64,000 bases of DNA from JAIBJN01 sp963825255 (lineage in GTDB: Bacteria > Actinomycetota > Thermoleophilia > Gaiellales > Gaiellaceae), in assembly GCA_963825255.1 (NCBI GenBank), contig CAWGSF010000008.1:62001-126000 (forward strand). The letters are read 5' to 3'. Positions 46,131 to 55,366 of the stretch are shown piece by piece. Position 1 is the stretch's first letter. Each line of letters opens with the position of its first letter. The notes below the pieces were generated by a model. That model did no database searches. It worked only from the letters and a program-made list of their open reading frames with translations, and was not told the origin of the DNA. The translations under genes and the position numbers were made by a program.

Positions 46131-49100
46131 TCTCGACACGATCTGCCTGATCGGCTCGGGGCCGATCGTGATCGGCCAGGCCTGCGAGTTCGACTACGCG
46201 GGGAGCCAGGCGCTGAAGGTGCTGCGCGCAGAGGGGTACCGCACCGTCGTCGTCAACTCGAACCCGGCGACGATCATGACCGACCCCGGCTTCGCCGACC
46301 GGACGTACCTCGAGCCGCTCGACCTCGAGGGTGTGGCGGGCGTGCTCGAGCGCGAGCGGCCGAGCGCGCTCCTGCCGACGCTGGGCGGCCAGACCGCGCT
46401 GAACATCGCGCGTCGCCTCGCCGAGGAGGGGATGCTCGACGAGCTCGGGATCGAGCTCGTCGGCGCGAGCTTCGACGCGATCTGCCGCGCCGAGGACCGC
46501 GGCCTCTTCCGCGAGACGATGGGCGCGGTCGGCCTGCGGGTGCCCGAATCGGTCGTGGTCACCTCTCCGGACGAGCTGCCCGAGGCGCTCTCGTTCCCGC
46601 TCATCCTGCGCCCGGCGTTCACGCTCGGCGGCCACGGCGGTGGCATCGCCTCCTCGGAGGACGAGCTCCACCGGCTCCTCGACCGCGGGCTCCACGAGAG
46701 CCCCGTGCACCAGGTGCTCGTCGAGGAGTCGCTGATCGGCTGGGACGAGTTCGAGCTCGAGGTCATGCGCGACGCCCGCGACAACGTCGTCGTCGTGTGC
46801 TCGATCGAGAACCTCGACCCGATGGGCGTGCACACGGGAGACTCGGTCACGGTCGCGCCGCAGATGACGCTGTCCGACGAGGCGTTCCAGGAGCTCCGCG
46901 ACGCGGCGGCGCTGGTCATCCGCGCCGTCGGCGTCGAGACCGGCGGCTCGAACATCCAGTTCGCCCGCGAGCGCGAGACCGGCGAGCTCCGCGTCATCGA
47001 GATGAACCCGCGCGTGTCGCGCTCGTCGGCCCTCGCGAGCAAGGCGACCGGCTATCCGATCGCGAAGGTCGCCGCACGGCTCGCGGTCGGGTACACGCTG
47101 GACGAGATCCCGAACGACCTGACCGGGACGACTCCGGCGAGCTTCGAGCCGACGCTCGACTACGTGGTCGTGAAGTTCCCGCGCTTCGCGTTCGAGAAGT
47201 TCCCGGGCGCCGACCAGGCGCTCGGCACGCAGATGAAGTCGGTGGGGGAGGCGATGGGGATCGGGCGCACGTTCTCGGAGGCGTTTCTCAAGGCGATGCG
47301 CTCGCGCGAGCTCGACGCCGGCGCCGCCACCCCGTGGGCCACGCTCGACGACCTCCCCGCCGGCCTCCACCCGTGGTTCCGCGCGGAGCTCGACCGCACG
47401 AAGTCGAGCTTGTGTTCCACGCGCACAATGTCGGACCTCGTCGCCGAGGACTGGCTGGAGCTGAAACGGGCCGGCTGGTCCGACTCCGACCTCGCCGCCG
47501 CGTGGAACACAAGCGAGCCCGGGGTTCGGCGGGCCCGGCGGTCGTGGGGCATCCGCCCCTGCTACCGCGTCGTCGACTCGTGCGCGGCGGAGGTCGAGGC
47601 CCGCTCGAACTACCTCTACTCGACCTGGGGAGAGGAGGACGAGTCGAGGCCGGACGGGGGGGCGCCCAGGGTCGTCATCCTCGGCTCCGGCCCGAACCGG
47701 ATCGGCCAGGGGATCGAGTTCGACTACTGCTGCGTGCACGCCGCGAAGACGTTCAAGGCGCTCGGCTTCGAGACCGTGATGGTCAACTGCAACCCGGAGA
47801 CCGTCTCGACGGACTACGACACGTCCGATCGGCTCTACTTCGAGCCCCTCCGCGCGGAGGAGGTCCTCGAGATCTGCGACCGCGAGCAACCGGCGGGCGT
47901 GATCATCCAGTTCGGCGGGCAGACCCCGCTCCGGCTGGCGCGCGCGCTCGAGGACGCCGGCCACCGCATCCTGGGCACGCCGTACGAGGCCGTCGATCTC
48001 GCCGAGGACCGCGAGCGCTTCGCCGGCCTCTGCGACCGCCTCGGTATCGCCGTGCCCGCCTGGGGCGTCGCCGACGACCCGAGCGGCGCCGTCGCCGTCG
48101 CCGAGGAGGTCGGCTACCCGGTCCTCGTGCGCCCGTCGTACGTGCTCGGCGGCCGGCGGATGCGTGTCTGCTACGGCCCCGAGGACGTGGCCGGCGCCGC
48201 CGAGGGTGCGGGCCGCGTCCTCGTCGACCGCTTCCTCGAGGGTGCCGTCGAGCTCGACGTGGACGCCCTCTGCGACGGCCGGGACACGTGGGTCGCCGCC
48301 CTGATGGAGCATGTCGAGGAGGCGGGCGTGCACTCGGGAGACTCGTCCTGCGCCCTCCCGCCAGTCGGCCTCTCCGCGAACGTCCTCGCCGAGTGCGAGG
48401 ACGTCGTCCGCCGGCTCGCTCCCGCGCTCGGCGTGGTCGGGCTGATCAACGTCCAGCTGGCGCTCCACGACGCGCAGCTCTTCGTCCTCGAGGCGAACCC
48501 GCGCGCCTCGCGCACCGTTCCGTTCGTCTCCAAGGCGCTCGGCGTCAACCTCGTCGAGGGCGCCTGCCGCCTCGTCGCGGGCGCGTCGCTGTCCGAGCTG
48601 GACACGTCCAAGGGGCAGACCCCGGGCCATGTCTCCGTGAAGGCGTCCGTCTTCCCCTTCGCGCGCTTCCCCGGCGCCGACGCGGTGCTCGGCCCCGAGA
48701 TGCGCTCGACCGGGGAAGTGATGGCGAGCGCGGCGGACTTCCCCACCGCCTTCGCGCGCGCCGAGCGCGCCGCCGGCCGGCCCCTGCCGGACGCCGGCAC
48801 GGTCTTCCTCTCCGTCCGCGACGCGGACAAGCCCGGCGCAGTCGGCCTGGGCCGCCGACTCGCCGCCCTCGGCTTCGCGCTGTGCGCCACGGGCGGGACG
48901 GCGGCCGCGCTTGCCGGAGCCGGGCTCGCCGTCAAGCACGTGCGCAAGGTGACCGAGCCTGGGGAGGGGCCGACCGTCGTCGACCTGATCAGGCGCCACC
49001 GCGTCGAGCTCGTCGTCAACACGCCGGATGGACGCGGCGCCCGCTCGGACGGCTACCTCATCCGCGAGGCGGCGCTGCTCGCCCGCGTTCCGTGCGTCAC

Positions 49101-49197
49101 CACCATGGCCGGCGCGGCCGCCGCGGTCGAGGCGATCGCGCGGGCGAGCTCGGGCGAGACCCTCTCCCTCCAGGAACGTGTCGCCCGCTCGGCTTAG
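46114..49197 (+). CDS. carB: Carbamoyl-phosphate synthase large subunit
   Basis: 1027 residues in one uninterrupted frame. Two ATP-grasp halves (LIGSGPIVIGQACEFDYAG; GSGPNRIGQGIEFDYCC), the oligomerisation domain between about 400 and 550, and a C-terminal MGS-like allosteric domain (LCATGGTAAAL). An inverted-repeat pair at 47408-47514 lies inside the oligomerisation domain, encoding KSSLCSTR and AAWNTSEPG; the residues between still align with other CarB proteins (ELKRAGWSDSDLA), so nothing has been inserted in the domain length. ATG at 46114 overlaps carA. Confidence 0.96.
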   Translation: MPRRPDLDTICLIGSGPIVIGQACEFDYAGSQALKVLRAEGYRTVVVNSNPATIMTDPGFADRTYLEPLDLEGVAGVLERERPSALLPTLGGQTALNIARRLAEEGMLDELGIELVGASFDAICRAEDRGLFRETMGAVGLRVPESVVVTSPDELPEALSFPLILRPAFTLGGHGGGIASSEDELHRLLDRGLHESPVHQVLVEESLIGWDEFELEVMRDARDNVVVVCSIENLDPMGVHTGDSVTVAPQMTLSDEAFQELRDAAALVIRAVGVETGGSNIQFARERETGELRVIEMNPRVSRSSALASKATGYPIAKVAARLAVGYTLDEIPNDLTGTTPASFEPTLDYVVVKFPRFAFEKFPGADQALGTQMKSVGEAMGIGRTFSEAFLKAMRSRELDAGAATPWATLDDLPAGLHPWFRAELDRTKSSLCSTRTMSDLVAEDWLELKRAGWSDSDLAAAWNTSEPGVRRARRSWGIRPCYRVVDSCAAEVEARSNYLYSTWGEEDESRPDGGAPRVVILGSGPNRIGQGIEFDYCCVHAAKTFKALGFETVMVNCNPETVSTDYDTSDRLYFEPLRAEEVLEICDREQPAGVIIQFGGQTPLRLARALEDAGHRILGTPYEAVDLAEDRERFAGLCDRLGIAVPAWGVADDPSGAVAVAEEVGYPVLVRPSYVLGGRRMRVCYGPEDVAGAAEGAGRVLVDRFLEGAVELDVDALCDGRDTWVAALMEHVEEAGVHSGDSSCALPPVGLSANVLAECEDVVRRLAPALGVVGLINVQLALHDAQLFVLEANPRASRTVPFVSKALGVNLVEGACRLVAGASLSELDTSKGQTPGHVSVKASVFPFARFPGADAVLGPEMRSTGEVMASAADFPTAFARAERAAGRPLPDAGTVFLSVRDADKPGAVGLGRRLAALGFALCATGGTAAALAGAGLAVKHVRKVTEPGEGPTVVDLIRRHRVELVVNTPDGRGARSDGYLIREAALLARVPCVTTMAGAAAAVEAIARASSGETLSLQERVARSA
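47408..47514. repeat. Paired inverted repeat, copy 2 (inside carB)
   Basis: Perfect 16-bp arms GCTTGTGTTCCACGCG (47408-47423) and CGCGTGGAACACAAGC (47499-47514), enclosing a second inverted pair GTCGGAC/GTCCGAC (47430-47436 and 47478-47484). Same arms as copies 1 and 3, but here coding. The CCGCACGAAGTC just before the left arm (47394) also occurs just after the left arm of copy 3. Confidence 0.75.
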
Positions 49198-49882
49198 GGT
49201 CGTCGGGGCCGAGCCGATCGGCCCGTACACGCTCCTGCGCCTCGCGCGCGGGCAGCTCGAGCCGGGCATCCCCGGGCAGTTCTTCATGCTGCGCGCGCCG
49301 GGGCAGCTGCTGCCGCGGCCGATGAGCCTCTGCCTCGCGCCCGGAGGGGAGCTCGGGTTCCTCGTCGACCCGATCGGCCCCGGGACGCGAGCGCTCGTCG
49401 CGCTCGGGCCAGGAGAGTCCGTCGATGTCCTCGGGCCGCTGGGGAACGGGTTCCGGCTCGACGTCGAGCGCCCGCTTCTCGTCGGGGGCGGGATCGGCCT
49501 CGCGCCCTTGCCGTACCTCTCGGAGCGCCTCGGCGCCCCTCCGGCGATCCTCGGCTTCCGCACGGAGCTCCACTCCCAGGCAGCCGCTCTCCTTCCCGAC
49601 GCCGAGGTCGTGGTCGAGCCCACCCTCGTGACCGACGCCCTCGAGCCTGGCTTCGACGTGCTCGCCTGCGGCCCCGAGCCGATGCTCGAAGCAATCGGGC
49701 GGCTGGCGCCGGGCGCCCAGCTCGCGTGGGAGGCCCCGATGGCCTGCGGCTACGGAGCGTGCTACGGCTGCGTCGTCGAGATCGAGGGGCGCCTCGCCCG
49801 CCTCTGCGTCGAGGGCCCCGTCCTCTCCGGCCATGTCGGGAGCCGGACCCCGGCCGTGGCCCCCGGAGCGGCGGCAGCGTGA
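49178..49882 (+). CDS. pyrK: Dihydroorotate dehydrogenase electron-transfer subunit
   Basis: 234 residues. FAD/NAD-binding reductase fold (IPGQFFMLRAPGQLLPRPMS; LLVGGGIGLAPLPYLSERL; VLACGPEPML) ending with a 2Fe-2S motif: EAPMACGYGACYGCVVEI followed by ARLCVEGPVL, four Cys as in PyrK. Transfers electrons from PyrD to NAD+. GTG at 49178 overlaps carB; its stop overlaps pyrD (GTGA). Earlier in-frame residues belong to the carB antisense/shifted frame. Confidence 0.93.
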   Translation: MSPARLRVVGAEPIGPYTLLRLARGQLEPGIPGQFFMLRAPGQLLPRPMSLCLAPGGELGFLVDPIGPGTRALVALGPGESVDVLGPLGNGFRLDVERPLLVGGGIGLAPLPYLSERLGAPPAILGFRTELHSQAAALLPDAEVVVEPTLVTDALEPGFDVLACGPEPMLEAIGRLAPGAQLAWEAPMACGYGACYGCVVEIEGRLARLCVEGPVLSGHVGSRTPAVAPGAAAA

Positions 49883-50796
49883 TCCTCAACGCCTCCGGCT
49901 GCCTGGACGCCCTCACCGCGCCGGAGGTGGCGCGGGAGCTCGACGCGGTCGTGACGAAGACGGTGACGCCGCTCCCCCGCGGGGGCAACGCGCCCGTCCG
50001 GATCGCCGAGGCCGACACCGGCATGCTGAACTCGATCGGGCTCGCGAATCCTGGGATCGACGGGTTCATCGCCGACGTCCTCCCGCGCCTCCTCGAGCTC
50101 GGCCCGCCGGTGTGGGTCTCCGTCGGCGGCTTCGCGCCAGACGAGTACGCGCAGCTCTGCGCGCGCCTCGACGAGACGGCCGCCGCCGCGATCGAGCTGA
50201 ACCTCTCCTGCCCGAACGTCGCAGCGCCCGAGGGGGAGGCGGCCGAGATCGTCGCCGCCGCCCGTGCCGCGACCGGGAAGCTGCTCTACGCGAAGCTCTC
50301 GCCCGCGCTCCCCGACGTCGCGGCCGTCGCGCTCCGGGCGGCCGAGGCCGGGGCGGACGGCCTCTCGCTCGTCAACACGATCCGCGGGCTCGCGCTCGAT
50401 CCGGCAGCCCTCAACCCGCGGCTCAGCACCGCGACCGGCGGCCTCTCAGGGCCCGCCCTTCGCCCGATCGCCCTCGCCGCCGTGCACGCCTGCTACCGGG
50501 AGACCGGGCTCCCGATCGTGGGCATGGGAGGCGTCGAGACCGGTCGCCACGCGCTCGAGCTCATCGCCGTGGGAGCCTCCGCGGTCGCCCTCGGGACGGT
50601 GCTCTTCGCCGACCCCGGCGCACCGGCTCGGGTCCGCCGGGAGCTCGACGCGGAGGCCGGGCGCTGTGGCTTCGGCCATCCCTCGTCGGCGCGCGGCGTC
50701 GCGCACGAGCCGGCCGGGACGGACGTCGCCGACGCCGTTGGCTCTCCTGACAACTCAGCCCGCGAGAGGTCTGTACAGGTCCGCTTGAAGCTCTGA
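49879..50796 (+). CDS. pyrD: Dihydroorotate dehydrogenase, class 1B catalytic subunit
   Basis: 305 residues. FMN barrel with active-site Cys in ELNLSCPNVAAPEGE, KLLYAKLSPALPDV, LVNTIRGLALDP and GMGGVETGRHALELIAVGAS. Pairs with PyrK and uses NAD+. GTG at 49879. The C-terminus (about 35 residues from SSARGVAHEP) is longer than usual. No pyrF (orotidine 5'-phosphate decarboxylase) follows, although in mycobacteria pyrF occupies this spot before the integration host factor gene. Confidence 0.94.
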   Translation: MILNASGCLDALTAPEVARELDAVVTKTVTPLPRGGNAPVRIAEADTGMLNSIGLANPGIDGFIADVLPRLLELGPPVWVSVGGFAPDEYAQLCARLDETAAAAIELNLSCPNVAAPEGEAAEIVAAARAATGKLLYAKLSPALPDVAAVALRAAEAGADGLSLVNTIRGLALDPAALNPRLSTATGGLSGPALRPIALAAVHACYRETGLPIVGMGGVETGRHALELIAVGASAVALGTVLFADPGAPARVRRELDAEAGRCGFGHPSSARGVAHEPAGTDVADAVGSPDNSARERSVQVRLKL

Positions 50797-50820
50797 GGGG
50801 CGCTGTTAGAATGCCGCGCC

Positions 50821-51150
50821 ATGCAGGGCACGAAGACGCAGGTCCAGGCGCCGCTGCGCTCATTGGATCAGCGAATGGACGCTCTCCGGCGGGCCAACGA
50901 GATCCGCGTCAAGCGAGCCAAGCTGAAGAAGGACCTCAAGTCGGGGTCGGTTCAGATCGAGATGATCCTGAGGAAGCCGCCCGAATACGTCGAGACGGCG
51001 AAGGTCTTCGACATCCTCATGGCCGTCCCCAAGTTCGGGCGGGTGAAGGCGGCCCGCTTCCTGAACCAGTGCCGGATCAGCCAGTCGAAGACCGTCGGCG
51101 GGCTCTCGGACCGGCAGCGGGCCGAGCTCGTCGCGCTCCTCCGCCGCTGA
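50821..51150 (+). CDS. mihF: Actinobacterial integration host factor
   Basis: 109-residue basic DNA-binding protein of the mycobacterial IHF type (not HU/IHF family). Typical stretch: DALRRANEIRVKRAKLKKDLKSG, then QIEMILRKPPEYVETAKVFDIL and the helix-two-turn-helix-like PKFGRVKAARFLNQCRIS. Nucleoid protein. Order mihF-gmk-rpoZ-coaBC is the actinobacterial arrangement. ATG at 50821, 24 nt after pyrD. Confidence 0.94.
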   Translation: MQGTKTQVQAPLRSLDQRMDALRRANEIRVKRAKLKKDLKSGSVQIEMILRKPPEYVETAKVFDILMAVPKFGRVKAARFLNQCRISQSKTVGGLSDRQRAELVALLRR

Positions 51151-51151
51151 C

Positions 51152-51733
51152 GTGCGGCCACGCCTCTTCGTCGTCACCGGGCCCTCCGGCGCCGGCAAGG
51201 GGACACTGATCCGGGCGCTCGTCGAGCGGAGGCCCGACCTCGCGGTGGCGGTGTCGGCGACGACCCGGGCACGGCGGCCCGGTGAGGAGCAGGGGAGGGA
51301 CTACACCTTCCTGACGGACGAGGAGTTCGAGCGCCGCGTCGAGGCCGGCGACTTCCTCGAGCACGTGACGTACGTCTCCGGGCACCGCTACGGGACGCTC
51401 AGAGAGGAAGTCGAGCGGATCCTCGGCTCCGGCAGGAGCTGCATCCTCGAGCTCGAGACCCAGGGAGCCAAGGAGGTGCAGGCGAGCGCCCCCGACGCCG
51501 TGACGATCTTCGTGCAGGCTCCGAGCTTCGCCGAGCTCGAGCGCCGCCTGCGCGAGCGGGCGACCGAGAGCGCGGGGGAGATCGGCGAGCGGCTCGAGCT
51601 GGCGCGCCGCCAGGCCGAGGAGGCGGGCGACTTCGATTTCGTGGTCACGAACGACGACGTCGAGCGGGCCGTTTCCGAGCTCGAGGGGATCGTCGACCGG
51701 GCGCTGTCGGAGGCGAGCGCCGCGCGTAGGTAA
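51152..51733 (+). CDS. gmk: Guanylate kinase
   Basis: 193 residues. Walker A VVTGPSGAGKGTLI, then SATTRARRPGEEQGRDYTF and HRYGTLREEVE, all family features; the lid and GMP-binding residues are present. Phosphorylates GMP to GDP. GTG at 51152, 2 nt after mihF; followed 11 nt later by rpoZ. Confidence 0.95.
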   Translation: MRPRLFVVTGPSGAGKGTLIRALVERRPDLAVAVSATTRARRPGEEQGRDYTFLTDEEFERRVEAGDFLEHVTYVSGHRYGTLREEVERILGSGRSCILELETQGAKEVQASAPDAVTIFVQAPSFAELERRLRERATESAGEIGERLELARRQAEEAGDFDFVVTNDDVERAVSELEGIVDRALSEASAARR

Positions 51734-51743
51734 GATTCTGGTC

Positions 51744-51974
51744 ATGATGTATCCACGGATCGACGATCTGCTCGAGAGCGCAGGCGGCTCGCGGTACGGC
51801 CTCGTCATCGCCGCGGCCAAGCGCGCCCGTCAGATCAACAACTACCACCACCAGCTCGGCGAAGGCACGTTCGACGACTTCGCTCCGCCGCTCGTCGAGT
51901 CCCGCTCGAAGAACTACCTGACCATGGCCCTCGAGGAGATCGCCGAGGGCAAGATCACCATCTCCTACACGTAG
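51744..51974 (+). CDS. rpoZ: RNA polymerase omega subunit
   Basis: 76 residues. Omega signature GSRYGLVIAAAKRARQINNYH, followed by SRSKNYLTMALEEIAEGKI. Assists assembly of the beta' subunit. ATG at 51744 (second Met at 51747 possible). 21 nt before coaBC. Confidence 0.95.
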   Translation: MMYPRIDDLLESAGGSRYGLVIAAAKRARQINNYHHQLGEGTFDDFAPPLVESRSKNYLTMALEEIAEGKITISYT

Positions 51975-51995
51975 CCTCGAAGCACGAGGCCCACG

Positions 51996-53153
51996 GTGGC
52001 TCGGGTTCTCCTCGGCGTGACCGGCGGCATCGCGGCCTACAAGGCCTGCGAGCTGCTGCGCCTGCTCGTCAAGGAGGGGCACGAGGTGACGCCGCTCCTC
52101 ACGCGGGACGCAGAGCGCTTCGTGACCGCGCACACGTTCGAGGCGCTCGCCCGGAGGGAGGCCGCACGCGACCTCTATCCGCACCTCACCGCGGCCGACC
52201 TCCTCGTCGTCGCGCCGCTCTCGGCGAACACGCTCGCGAAGCTCGCGCACGGGCTCGCTGACAACGTGCTCACGCAGGCGGCACTGGCCGTGCGCTGCCC
52301 GGCGCTCGTCGCGCCTGCGATGAACGTCCGCATGTGGGAGCACCCGGCGACCCGGGCCAACGTCGCCCTGCTCCGTGAGCGGGGCGTCGAGCTGATCGGC
52401 CCGGAGGAAGGCGAGCTGGCCGAGGGCGAGCACGGCGTCGGGCGGATGAGCGAGCCGGAGGCAATCTTCGCCCGCTGCGTCGAGCTCCTCGGGGGAGCGG
52501 GACCGTTGCGCGGCAAGCGGGTCGTGGTGAGCGCGGGAGGGACGCGCGAGCCGCTCGACTCGGTGCGGTTCGTCGGCAACCGCTCGTCGGGGAAGATGGG
52601 CGTCGCCGTCGCCCGCGAGGCGCGGAGACGCGGCGCAGACGTCACCCTCGTCGCCGCGAACCTCGCCGCGCCGCCGCCGGAGGGCGTCGAGCTCGTCCAG
52701 GCGCCGACGGCCGCCGACCTCGCCCGCGAGGTGCTCGCCCGCGGCGAGGCGGACGTCGTCGTCATGGCGGCCGCGGTCTCCGACTACCGGCCCGCCGCGC
52801 CGGCCGAGGGCAAGCGCCCGAAGGACGGCGCCCACTGGATCGTCGAGCTCGAGCCGACCGACGACGTCCTCGCCGAGCTCGGGCGCCGCACGACCAACGG
52901 CCAGGTCCTCGTCGGCTTCGCGGCGGACGAGGGCGGGCGCGGGCTCGAGCGCGCGCGGGAGAAGCTCGCCAACAAGCGAGGGAACCTCTTCGTCTACAAC
53001 GACGTATCTCGTTCCGACATCGGTTTCGAGTCGGACTTCAACGAGCTCGTGCTCCTCACGCCCGCGGGGGAGCGGGCCGTGAGCAGACGGAGCAAGGAGG
53101 AATGCGCTGTGGCTATCCTCGACGAGGTCGAGACCCTGCTGGGAGGGGATTAG
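51996..53153 (+). CDS. coaBC: Bifunctional phosphopantothenoylcysteine decarboxylase / phosphopantothenate-cysteine ligase
   Basis: 385 residues. CoaC flavoprotein half: LLGVTGGIAAYKACELLRLL, VAPLSANTLAKLAHGLADN, APAMNVRMWEHPA and an active His. CoaB half from about 180: VVVSAGGTREPLDSVRFVGNRSSGKMG and NRGNLFVYNDVSRSDIGF-type residues (KANKRGNLFVYND). Makes phosphopantetheine from phosphopantothenate and cysteine in CoA synthesis. GTG at 51996; the next gene begins 1 nt after its stop. Confidence 0.95.
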   Translation: MARVLLGVTGGIAAYKACELLRLLVKEGHEVTPLLTRDAERFVTAHTFEALARREAARDLYPHLTAADLLVVAPLSANTLAKLAHGLADNVLTQAALAVRCPALVAPAMNVRMWEHPATRANVALLRERGVELIGPEEGELAEGEHGVGRMSEPEAIFARCVELLGGAGPLRGKRVVVSAGGTREPLDSVRFVGNRSSGKMGVAVAREARRRGADVTLVAANLAAPPPEGVELVQAPTAADLAREVLARGEADVVVMAAAVSDYRPAAPAEGKRPKDGAHWIVELEPTDDVLAELGRRTTNGQVLVGFAADEGGRGLERAREKLANKRGNLFVYNDVSRSDIGFESDFNELVLLTPAGERAVSRRSKEECAVAILDEVETLLGGD

Positions 53154-54131
53154 ATGGACGAGCAGGCCGTCGAAGCGAAGCAGCAGGGCGTCGAGGCGTC
53201 GCAAGCCGCCGCGCTCGCCGAACGGATCATCGAGAACCTCCGACGCGTGATCCACGCCCCGGACGAGACCCTGGAGTTCTCCGTTCTCTGCCTGCTCTCC
53301 GAGGGCCACCTCATCATCGAGGACTTCCCCGGCGTGGGGAAGACGACCCTCGCGAAGACGCTCGCCCGCTCGGTCGACTGCTCGTTCTCGCGCCTCCAGT
53401 TCACACCCGACCTGCTGCCCTCGGACGTGACGGGCGTGAACGTCTTCAACCAGCGGTCGAACGAGTTCGAGTTCCGGCCCGGGCCGGTGTTCGCGAACAT
53501 CCTCCTCGTCGACGAGATCAACCGCGCGTCGCCGAAGACCCAGGCCGCCCTGCTCGAGTGCATGCAGGAGTGCCAGGTGACGATCGACGGCGTCTCGTAC
53601 CAGCTTGCGCCACCGTTCATGGTCATGGCGACGCAGAACCCGATCGAGTACGAGGGCACGTACCCGCTCCCCGAGGCCGAGCTCGACCGCTTCACCATGC
53701 GCATCGCGATCGGCTACCCGCCGCTCGCCGACGAGGCGAAGATGCTCACCGAGAACGCCTCCGAGACGCCGCTCGACGCCCTCGAGCCCGTCGCCACCTC
53801 GCAAGAGGTCCTCGCCGCCATCGACGACGCACGCCGCATCTACGTCGAGGACAGCCTCAACCGCTACGTCGTCGCCGTCCTGCGGCACACGCGCTCGGAC
53901 TCGCGGCTCTACCTGGGCGCGAGCCCCCGCGCCGGCCTGGCGCTGCTCCGCGTCGCGAAGGCGCGAGCGCTCGTCGCGGGACGCGACTTCGTCGAGCCCG
54001 ACGACGTCAAGGTGGTCGCGCCGGTCGTCCTCGCCCACCGCCTGATCCTCGCTCCCGAGGCCCGCTCCAGCGGCCTGGACGCGGAAGATCTCGTGCGGGA
54101 CGTCATCGAGCGGACGCCCGTCCCCGTCTGA
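53154..54131 (+). CDS. MoxR-family AAA ATPase
   Basis: 325 residues. Walker A IIEDFPGVGKTTLAKTLARS, Walker B LLVDEINRASPKTQAALLE, sensor FMVMATQNPIEYEGTYPLPEAELDRF, typical of MoxR chaperone-like ATPases that act with DUF58/VWA partners, here the next gene. ATG at 53154 directly after coaBC. Likely part of an envelope/complex-maturation module with the DUF58 and transglutaminase genes. Confidence 0.93.
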   Translation: MDEQAVEAKQQGVEASQAAALAERIIENLRRVIHAPDETLEFSVLCLLSEGHLIIEDFPGVGKTTLAKTLARSVDCSFSRLQFTPDLLPSDVTGVNVFNQRSNEFEFRPGPVFANILLVDEINRASPKTQAALLECMQECQVTIDGVSYQLAPPFMVMATQNPIEYEGTYPLPEAELDRFTMRIAIGYPPLADEAKMLTENASETPLDALEPVATSQEVLAAIDDARRIYVEDSLNRYVVAVLRHTRSDSRLYLGASPRAGLALLRVAKARALVAGRDFVEPDDVKVVAPVVLAHRLILAPEARSSGLDAEDLVRDVIERTPVPV

Positions 54132-54142
54132 GGGCCGGCGCG

Positions 54143-55366
54143 GTGCTGACCGACCGCGGCCGCTGGATTCTCGCCCTCGGAGGCGGGATCTACCTCGTCG
54201 CCTGGGCGTTCGGCTCCAGGATGCTCTACCCGGTCGCGCTCGGGCTCGTGCTCGCCGTCCTCGCGGCGGCCCTCTGGGTTCGCTACCTGCGGCGCCCGAT
54301 GACGCTCAGACGCAATCTCGGCCGCGGCGACCGCCTCGCGGGTGACGACATCCCGGTGCAGGTCGAGCTCGATACCGACAGCCGGATCCCGTCGGGCGCG
54401 CTCGTCCTGCGGGAGCGCATCGCCCGCCTCGGCGAGCGGGAGACGCCGCTCGTCTACCGCCACGGCCGCCTGCGCGGACGCTATGTCCTGCGGAGCGTGC
54501 CTCGCGGTCGCTACCCGATCGAGGCCGCCCACGTCGTCATCGAGGACCCGTTCGCGCTCGAGCGCGTGGAGGTCGAGCTGCCCGCGAGCGCCTCGATCGT
54601 CGTCTACCCGCGCCTCGTCGACGTCGACCGCCTCTTCTCGGAGTCCGGCGCGCGGACGCCCGAGGGCCGCCGGCTCCTCCTGCGCCGCCCCTCCGGCTTC
54701 GACCTCCACAGCGTCCGCGAGTACGAGCAGGGCGAGTCCCTGCGGCGGGTCCACTGGGCGTCGACCGCCAAGCGCGGGCAGCTGATGGTGAAGGAGCTCG
54801 AGGACTCCCCGCGCGACGAGGCCGCCGTCCTCCTCGACGCCGACGCCGCCTCGGTCGTGGGCACGCCTCCCGAGTCGAGCTTCGAGCTCGCCGTCCGCGC
54901 CGCGGGGTCGATCGTGAAGTCGCACGCGAGCCGGGGAAGACGGGCCGCGCTGGTCGTGAACGGCGCCCGGACTATCTACCAGCGCGTCCATTCCTACGAC
55001 GGCGACTGGCATCGCGCCCTCGAGATCCTCGCGGGCGTGGAGCCCGACGGCCATGCGCCGCTCGCGAACATGGTCGCGGACGAGGCGGGCCCGGCCGCCC
55101 GGGCGGTCCAGCTGACGGTCGTCACGTCGACGCTCACGCCGCGCCTCGCCGAGCGCCTGGCGCACCGGGCGCTCGCCAACCACGGGGTCAGCCTCGTCTA
55201 CGTCGACGCAGCGAGCTTCGGATCGGGATCCGGCGAGCGCCTACCGGTCGACGCAGGCGCCCTGGTGCTGCGACTGCAACGGGCGGGCGTCCCCGTCGCC
55301 GTTCTCCGCCGCGGAGACGACCTCGCCGTCGTCCTCGGAGCGGGGGAGCTGAGGGCCGTTGGCTAG
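54143..55366 (+). CDS. DUF58-domain membrane protein
   Basis: 407 residues. Two N-terminal transmembrane helices (WILALGGGIYLVAWAFGS; LYPVALGLVLAVLAAALWV) then a beta domain (RIPSGALVLRERIARLG; GRYVLRSVPRGRYPI) and the DUF58 core: RPSGFDLHSVREYEQGESLRRVHWASTA with its conserved RxYxxGD-like stretch, and DEAAVLLDADA (VWA-like). Works with MoxR ATPases in unknown envelope processes. GTG at 54143, 11 nt after moxR; its end overlaps the transglutaminase start. Confidence 0.88.
   Translation: MLTDRGRWILALGGGIYLVAWAFGSRMLYPVALGLVLAVLAAALWVRYLRRPMTLRRNLGRGDRLAGDDIPVQVELDTDSRIPSGALVLRERIARLGERETPLVYRHGRLRGRYVLRSVPRGRYPIEAAHVVIEDPFALERVEVELPASASIVVYPRLVDVDRLFSESGARTPEGRRLLLRRPSGFDLHSVREYEQGESLRRVHWASTAKRGQLMVKELEDSPRDEAAVLLDADAASVVGTPPESSFELAVRAAGSIVKSHASRGRRAALVVNGARTIYQRVHSYDGDWHRALEILAGVEPDGHAPLANMVADEAGPAARAVQLTVVTSTLTPRLAERLAHRALANHGVSLVYVDAASFGSGSGERLPVDAGALVLRLQRAGVPVAVLRRGDDLAVVLGAGELRAVG

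Noticed and set aside
47408..47514. Insertion of a mobile element into carB
   Set aside because: The encoded residues align with CarB proteins almost without gap, so the domain has not been lengthened; only the arm sequences are special.
45919..49623. Very long open frame (1234 codons) on the minus strand opposite carA/carB
   Set aside because: Antisense shadow created by GC-biased third codon positions; composition is Arg/Ala/Asp-rich without motifs and the plus strand holds clear carA, carB and pyrK.
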